19,772 nt of DNA, from positions 1 to 19,772 of the forward strand of contig CANRPL010000022.1 of NCBI GenBank assembly GCA_947632495.1, in the 5' to 3' direction. A model generated the notes under the pieces. That model saw only the letters and a program-made list of their open reading frames with translations. It did not search any database and was not told where the DNA came from. A program made the translations under genes and the position numbers. Below are positions 14,713-19,772 of the stretch, piece by piece (position 1 is the first letter of the stretch; every line of letters begins with the position of its first letter). The stretch is from an uncultured Bacilli bacterium. GTDB lineage: Bacteria > Bacillota_I > Bacilli_A > RF39 > UBA660.

Positions 14713-17700
14713 AAATATCCATATTTTCAATGTATTGAACTAATGATGGTTTACCATGATTGATGACATAACAGCAATTTTCTGGAATATCTTCACGTAT
14801 TTCTTTAGTAATTCTAGTAATCTTAAGTGTAAACTGTTCAGCTAGGCCATTACCAACCCAAATACCAGTACTACCATTAAACATTGCTTTATACCATGAT
14901 TCATTATCAAACTTCTTAAGTTTATCAACACTATCGACAACAATAAAGTTAATAATCTTTAAATCTTTAGCCTTTTCAAATAGATCACCAAAGCGTTCTT
15001 TATTACTAACATTTAATTTTTCACGTAAACTATCTAAACCACAAAGGAAGATAGTCATTTGTTTTTCACCATCAAAAACGTTTGCATCATAATTACTCTC
15101 AAGATATTTTTGATAATTTTTCTCAACAATATCAAATAAGATATTAAAGTTATCATCAAAATTATTAGTAATAACCCGAAGATTACTTATACCATCAGCA
15201 ATTTGCGTACTCTCAGCATCAATGACCAAAACATCGGATTTATTTAAAGATGCATATTGTTTTATTAATGGTTTAACCATATGAGTGGCCTGCGTAATAT
15301 CAATAGCAGAAATAATATTTAAAGAATTATTAAAGTTATATTTAACGACCTCAAGATTTTCTTTGTTATAACCGATAACCATATCATCCGTCTTACCTAA
15401 TTCACTCTTAACATCTCTAAATGAGATATGCTTTGGAAGTGTTGGAATAGCAAGAGCTCCCTTTTTGAAGTTCTTAGAACATTCAGCACATTGTTCACGA
15501 ATAAAGGCAAAACTATCTTGATTTTTAGGTGCTGGATAAGCCGTTTGAAATTCATAGATTTCATCATTGCGTTTAATAATTCCACGGCCTTTAATTTTCG
15601 AAGGATAATTCTTCTTTGTATTTCCTAAAATAGCCATGTAATCATTTTCATTATTTTGTTGTAAAACATATTCTTGACTAAAGTTCTGACGCATTTTAAA
15701 GCGAACGCCGTTTGGTGTATTAACCGTTAAGAAGAAATAAATACCATATTTAGCGCCCTCTCTAGTAAGTGTAAGCAATAATTCATCATAGATAAGATAG
15801 CTATCATCAAATACTTCAAAATTATTGATAATAACGACAATAGCTGGCAATTTATCTTCACAATGATGGATGTAATAATCATAACTACCACCATAATTAG
15901 CAAATAATTTTTTGCGCTCTTCTACGTTATGATTTAACATTTTAAATAAATTAGCAATCTTATCTTTGTCACTACCGATTAATACATCTCCTACTAATGG
16001 GCAAGATTCAAAGACTTTTAATGATTCAGAACCAAAATCTAAAACATAATAATTTAATTCTTCAGGTGTATATAAATACATAGATGAGAAAAGCATTGAA
16101 CTAATAAAGTTTTCTTTACCACTACCAGAAACGCCATATACAATACCATTACCATCGGTTAAGAAAGAGGTACGTAAGATGTCTTGTTTTTGATTAGATG
16201 GATCATCATATTCACCGACGATTGGGGCTAATACATAATCTTCATGTTCAATATTATATTTACGCATTAAAGCTGCAACCGTAATATAGTTAGGAATACG
16301 ATCTAGCCATAATTGTTTAACATAAATACCTTCACTAGCAGCTATATCAGATAGATAAGCAACAACATTATTTAATTCTTCTCCTTGCGCTTTATCAGCA
16401 TCATTATTTTTATCCTTTTCAGCATTCTTGATGACAAAGCCGATATTATCGACAAAGTCTAATGAAGTATTAATTGTCTTCTTTAACTTTTCAGTTGGAT
16501 AATATTTACCACCGCACCAAGCTGATTGACCTTGAACAAATATTTCATTATAACCTACTTGAAGATAAAAGCGTCCTGTCTGTTTAATTAAAGCTGCATC
16601 TGGGCATTTAATAACATCGTTACTATCACTTTTTTCCTGAACACGTAAACAAACGCGGAAACGGGTATTACTCCAAATTTGATTATCAACGACACCAGCA
16701 GGCTTTTGAGTAGCCAAGATAAGGTGGACACCTAAAGAACGACCAATACGGGCAGTACTAATTAATTGAGCCATAAATTCCGGTTGTTGACTCTTTAATT
16801 CAGCAAATTCATCACTTATAATAAATAAGTGAGAAATAGGTTCAGAAACAACCCCACTTCGGTATAATTTTTGATATTTATAAATATCAACGGTACTTTC
16901 ACCTGATTTTTCACGAGCATCATTGAAAGCACTTTGGCGTCTTTTTAATTCTGATTCAATTGAAGCTAAAGAACGTTTAATTTCTGTAGCATCAAGGTTA
17001 GTAATAGTACCAGCTAAATGTGGTAATTTAATCCCCAATTCTTTATTTTCAAAAGCACCGGCTAAACCACCACCCTTATAGTCGATTAAGACAAATTGAA
17101 CTTCATATGGATGATAGTTAACAGCCATTGATAAGATGTAAGTAATAATAAATTCAGACTTACCACTACCTGTAGAACCCGCTATCAAGCCATGTGGTCC
17201 ATGGAATTTTTCATGAAGGTCAAGATTGATTTTTTCACCACTCTTACCTATTCCTACTTGAGCTTGTAAAGTTAAAATAGGGTTGTTTTTTTGCCATCTA
17301 TTTAAAGAGTTTAACTGTTCAACTTTACCGACATTATACATCTCTAGAAAACCATATTTTGTAGGTAATGTCTCACTATCATCAGTAATTTCAATTGGAA
17401 TATTCGCTAATACTTTAGCGCATTCGTACATATCAATATTAGTGTCGAAATCAATACGGAAATTTAAATTATTGGTATTTAAAACATTTTCAAAAAGATC
17501 AGATGTCTTTTCAGAAACATTGATAAATGCCTTACATTCGGTTGGTAAATTAGAAACACGATCATTCATAATTAATAAACCGAAGCCCATATTTTCATTT
17601 AAGGCTAAAATATCTTTAATTACATCAAAATTACGTGTTGTTTTAATTGAATCTGTAATAATTAAATAAAATGGTGAGTTATTACCAGAATTATTTTCTG

Positions 17701-19333
17701 CTTCTGTTCTAGCTTGTAATTCACGATCCAGGTGATAACAAATTTGCTTTATTTCATTATTATTGGTTCCAAAAAAGCGAATAGAATGGTCATTACTCCA
17801 ACAATGTGGCAATATTTTTATATAGTCCCAATTTTTCTCATTATTTTTAGAAGTAAAAACAACAATTTTTAATTCATCATAGCTATGGAAAGTAATTAAT
17901 TGTAAAATAAGGCGATCAACATATGACTTATTTAATTTACTAGAACCAATTAAAGCCATAATATTTTTTTCATATAAAGAAACCGTTAAAGGAACATCAG
18001 ATAAGTTTTTAGGTTCACTACCTAAACGGTTAACCATTTCTCTTAAATTATCATCTTCTAAAGAGAAGTGTTCCTCTGGATATTGAATATTAATAGCCAT
18101 TGGTAAAACACCAGAGCCTAAAGTTACTTGAAGGAAATCTTCGTCACCAAATTTACGTTCCCATAAATTCATTTTACGCTTTAAAATAACTTGTTGACAT
18201 TCTTCTAAAGAAAGGTTATTTTCCGCTAATATGACACGTTGAGCACGAATAGTATCGACAATTTTTTGACGTTTAGTCTCAATATAATAACTATACTTAT
18301 ATTGTCTTAATTTTTCTTTTTCTTCTCGTTTCTTATTTTCATAATGTCTCGTTATAGCTGGCCATAAAATCAAACTCGCTAACATCGCTACAGATATAGC
18401 AATAGCTGGCATAGCCTGCATCCAGGTATTATTACCTGATAAAACATTAACGATAGCAGTGATACCCATAACCGCTGATGAAATACCCATCGTCATCATT
18501 GGACCGATGGTTAACATAACCGGCATTTCCTCATTCTTCTCACGAGCTGGAGGAGCATCAATTTGGATATCTAAAGCTTCTATTTTTGATTTAAAACGTG
18601 GCTTTTTATGGAAATAGTCATCTTCCTTATATAATGTTGCATCAATAACATCATCAGGTTCTATAGCGGTATTTAACTCAACATCTTTATTAATTAGAGG
18701 TTTCAAATTTTGTTCCTTAAGTGATGATGTATGACATGATACCAAACCATCAGGATTATTCATAATGATAAGGGGAATGCCCTCTTCAATAACTACGACA
18801 ATTTTTAGTCCCGCAATAAAAATAACATCGCCATTTGTTAAGACTTTTTGTTTACGAATGCGACGATTATTGGCATATATTCCCAAACGGCTATTATTAT
18901 CAGTAATAACAAAATTATTATTATAATACGATAATTTAGCATGAACCTCATCAACACCAGAATTGTTATAATAAATAGAACATTTATCACTATTACCGAT
19001 AGTCATCTCTTGATTAGGCTCAACAAGATAACGTTTATTAGTCTTATCATATACAGGAGAACAATAAAGTAATAAGTAAGATTTGCTATCTTTTATTTTT
19101 AACAAATAGAAAGAGTACTCACGCAAGTAAACAAATTCTTTTTCAACATTATTTTCTACAACACAGATATCATCATTACTAACAAGACGCCATCTACCAT
19201 CAATAGCCTCAATGCTAATTAAGTTTTGTTCATTGTTATTGTCATCATAATCTGTTACCCAATAGTTACCTATAATCCTATTAGGTAGAGTTAAAGTATT
19301 TATCTTTTTACTTTTAATTAAAGAAACTAGCAT
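14711..19333 (-). CDS. essC2: EssC-type type VII secretion motor ATPase, copy 2
   Basis: A 1540-aa paralogue of the neighbouring essC1 product with the same layout. FHA-like domains occupy about 1-95 and 100-200 (IGNSDKC and VHA, again lacking the FHA arginine). Two membrane helices follow (about 273-298 and 306-326), then three FtsK-like domains. Domain 1 is complete: Walker A GSTGSGKS (719-726, Lys725) and Walker B FIISDE (837-842). Domain 2 has GVSGSGKE (1067-1074, Lys1073) but the altered Walker B IIN (Asn1170). Domain 3 (from about 1320) lacks a Walker A. Similarity to essC1 is extreme around domain 1 and much lower in the N-terminal 500 and C-terminal 450 residues. The ATG is preceded by AGGGAAGGG. 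It ends at its own terminator, upstream of essC1 on the same strand. Both copies are full length with no frameshift, so neither looks like a pseudogene; the two motors may alternate, mix in one hexamer, or serve different clients. Confidence 0.94.
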   Translation of the reverse strand: MLVSLIKSKKINTLTLPNRIIGNYWVTDYDDNNNEQNLISIEAIDGRWRLVSNDDICVVENNVEKEFVYLREYSFYLLKIKDSKSYLLLYCSPVYDKTNKRYLVEPNQEMTIGNSDKCSIYYNNSGVDEVHAKLSYYNNNFVITDNNSRLGIYANNRRIRKQKVLTNGDVIFIAGLKIVVVIEEGIPLIIMNNPDGLVSCHTSSLKEQNLKPLINKDVELNTAIEPDDVIDATLYKEDDYFHKKPRFKSKIEALDIQIDAPPAREKNEEMPVMLTIGPMMTMGISSAVMGITAIVNVLSGNNTWMQAMPAIAISVAMLASLILWPAITRHYENKKREEKEKLRQYKYSYYIETKRQKIVDTIRAQRVILAENNLSLEECQQVILKRKMNLWERKFGDEDFLQVTLGSGVLPMAINIQYPEEHFSLEDDNLREMVNRLGSEPKNLSDVPLTVSLYEKNIMALIGSSKLNKSYVDRLILQLITFHSYDELKIVVFTSKNNEKNWDYIKILPHCWSNDHSIRFFGTNNNEIKQICYHLDRELQARTEAENNSGNNSPFYLIITDSIKTTRNFDVIKDILALNENMGFGLLIMNDRVSNLPTECKAFINVSEKTSDLFENVLNTNNLNFRIDFDTNIDMYECAKVLANIPIEITDDSETLPTKYGFLEMYNVGKVEQLNSLNRWQKNNPILTLQAQVGIGKSGEKINLDLHEKFHGPHGLIAGSTGSGKSEFIITYILSMAVNYHPYEVQFVLIDYKGGGLAGAFENKELGIKLPHLAGTITNLDATEIKRSLASIESELKRRQSAFNDAREKSGESTVDIYKYQKLYRSGVVSEPISHLFIISDEFAELKSQQPEFMAQLISTARIGRSLGVHLILATQKPAGVVDNQIWSNTRFRVCLRVQEKSDSNDVIKCPDAALIKQTGRFYLQVGYNEIFVQGQSAWCGGKYYPTEKLKKTINTSLDFVDNIGFVIKNAEKDKNNDADKAQGEELNNVVAYLSDIAASEGIYVKQLWLDRIPNYITVAALMRKYNIEHEDYVLAPIVGEYDDPSNQKQDILRTSFLTDGNGIVYGVSGSGKENFISSMLFSSMYLYTPEELNYYVLDFGSESLKVFESCPLVGDVLIGSDKDKIANLFKMLNHNVEERKKLFANYGGSYDYYIHHCEDKLPAIVVIINNFEVFDDSYLIYDELLLTLTREGAKYGIYFFLTVNTPNGVRFKMRQNFSQEYVLQQNNENDYMAILGNTKKNYPSKIKGRGIIKRNDEIYEFQTAYPAPKNQDSFAFIREQCAECSKNFKKGALAIPTLPKHISFRDVKSELGKTDDMVIGYNKENLEVVKYNFNNSLNIISAIDITQATHMVKPLIKQYASLNKSDVLVIDAESTQIADGISNLRVITNNFDDNFNILFDIVEKNYQKYLESNYDANVFDGEKQMTIFLCGLDSLREKLNVSNKERFGDLFEKAKDLKIINFIVVDSVDKLKKFDNESWYKAMFNGSTGIWVGNGLAEQFTLKITRITKEIREDIPENCCYVINHGKPSLVQYIENMDI

Positions 19334-19372
19334 AGTATCCCTTCCCTATTCTTTTATTATTACACTATCTTA

Positions 19373-19379
19373 ATTATAA
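19373..19379 (-). promoter_or_regulatory. Probable -10 element of essC2
   Basis: A TATAAT on the minus strand about 40 nt upstream of the essC2 ATG. The -35 region is only T-rich. The position is accurate to about one base. Confidence 0.45.
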
Positions 19380-19423
19380 CAAAAAAAAGGCATTTATAAA
19401 ACACCTATTTAAATAATAAAGAA

Positions 19424-19441
19424 AAAAAGCCGAAGCTTTTT
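19424..19441 (-). terminator. UUCG-loop terminator of the Pro-rich repeat gene
   Basis: On the minus strand a 7-bp stem ending in GC closes a TTCG tetraloop (19434-19431), the very stable C(UUCG)G arrangement, followed by a T-rich run. It lies immediately after the stop codon of the gene at 19446. Confidence 0.8.
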
Positions 19442-19445
19442 CTTA

Positions 19446-19772
19446 CTATGAATTATTTTCTCCACTTAATGAAGCTAATGGGTCAGCAGCAACATTAGGT
19501 TCTGGAGACATTGTTATAGGTTCAGGTGGCAATGGTTCTGGTACAGCTGGCTCAACAACTGGCATTGATTGATTCATCATTGGTTGAGCCATTCCATAAT
19601 TTGGATCTACTGGTGCCTGTGGCATTCCGTTCATATCATATGTAGGCGCCATCTGTGGCATTGGTTGATTCATCATTGGTTGAGCCATTCCATAGTTTGG
19701 ATCTACTGGTGCCTGTGGCATTCCGTTCATATCATATGTAGGCGCCATCTGTGGCATTGGTTGATTCATCAT
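19446..19772 (-). CDS. Pro/Met/Gln-rich repeat protein, C-terminal part only
   Basis: The reading frame is open at the right edge, so the 108 residues seen are the C-terminal end of a longer protein. Two copies of a 32-residue unit (MMNQPMPQMAPTYDMNGMPQ, then APVDPNYGMAQP) come first, then a shortened MMNQSMP start of a third. An acidic Pro/Glu-rich tail follows, with PEPLPPEP-type runs, ending in LASLSGENNS. No hydrophobic segment or enzymatic motif is visible; the region should be disordered. The gene is the next one upstream of essC2 on the same strand and ends at its own terminator. By position it could be the tail of a T7SS membrane component such as EssB/YukC or of a scaffold or adaptor; this is speculation until the rest is seen. 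Confidence 0.7.
   Translation of the reverse strand: MMNQPMPQMAPTYDMNGMPQAPVDPNYGMAQPMMNQPMPQMAPTYDMNGMPQAPVDPNYGMAQPMMNQSMPVVEPAVPEPLPPEPITMSPEPNVAADPLASLSGENNS
19560..19772. repeat. Tandem 96-bp repeat inside the Pro-rich gene
   Basis: Two full 96-bp units (19677-19772 and 19581-19676) differ at one position that I can see (ccataat versus ccatagt). A partial third unit (19560-19580) encodes MMNQSMP. The first unit meets the window edge, so more copies may follow. In-frame length (32 codons) means copy-number change would keep the protein readable. Confidence 0.9.

Noticed and set aside
10013..19333. essC1/essC2 as a chromosome translocase (FtsK/SpoIIIE) pair
   Set aside because: N-terminal FHA-like domains, three ATPase-like modules, about 1530-residue length, absence of a gamma winged-helix domain and adjacency to WXG100 and esaB genes identify EssC.
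19560..19772. Repeat array as CRISPR
   Set aside because: The units are directly adjacent 96-bp in-frame coding repeats with no spacers.
1..19772. Search for tRNA, rRNA, insertion sequences or phage genes
   Set aside because: No cloverleaf, rRNA-like block, transposase, integrase or terminal inverted repeats were recognised by eye; a covariance-model search could still find a small RNA.

Overview
This is an AT-rich window from a low-GC, spore-forming Bacillota (Firmicutes) genome. The main clues are a spoIVA orthologue, the gpsB/recU/ponA gene neighbourhood known from Bacillus, a Bacillus-type LexA box, and a Firmicutes-type (T7SSb) type VII secretion locus. Protein sequences are diverged from Bacillus subtilis. 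I favour an uncultured gut-type Bacilli or Erysipelotrichia-like lineage over Bacillus itself, but this is inference.

Left part (1-7.6 kb), housekeeping. The start of gpsB runs off the left edge on the minus strand, with a near-consensus promoter and a possible 29-aa ORF upstream. Diverging from it is a recU-ponA operon, encoding a Holliday-junction resolvase and a class A penicillin-binding protein whose genes overlap by 1 nt. It ends at a strong hairpin shared with the convergent spoIVA. Upstream of spoIVA, on the same strand, is a translesion unit: a Y-family DNA polymerase overlapping a YolD-like gene. Its promoter carries a LexA box between the -35 and -10 elements. Next comes an unrecognised single-pass membrane protein of 267 aa.

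Right part (7.6-19.8 kb), an unusually built T7SSb locus. A strong plus-strand promoter drives six tightly packed genes for about 102-112 aa helical proteins, two with a clear WXG motif and the others WXG-like or unknown. They converge on a minus-strand group: an unfinished Pro/Met/Gln-rich repeat protein, a first EssC-type motor ATPase (essC2), a second full-length EssC (essC1), and an EsaB/YukD ubiquitin-like gene overlapping the end of essC1. The two arms meet at back-to-back terminators around a perfect palindrome.

The most notable feature is the pair of complete EssC paralogues in tandem, each with its own candidate promoter. In both, ATPase domain 1 looks intact, domain 2 has a Walker A lysine but an altered Walker B, and domain 3 lacks a Walker A. 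They are nearly identical around ATPase 1 and diverged at the C-terminus, where substrates are thought to be recognised. No EssA, EssB, EsaA or LXG toxin gene is visible; these may lie beyond the right edge. The six small proteins are plausible substrates, chaperones or co-secreted partners, and the paired motors could form a mixed or alternative secretion engine. No tRNA, rRNA, CRISPR, insertion sequence or phage genes were seen, and no gene-free stretch exceeds 300 bases.
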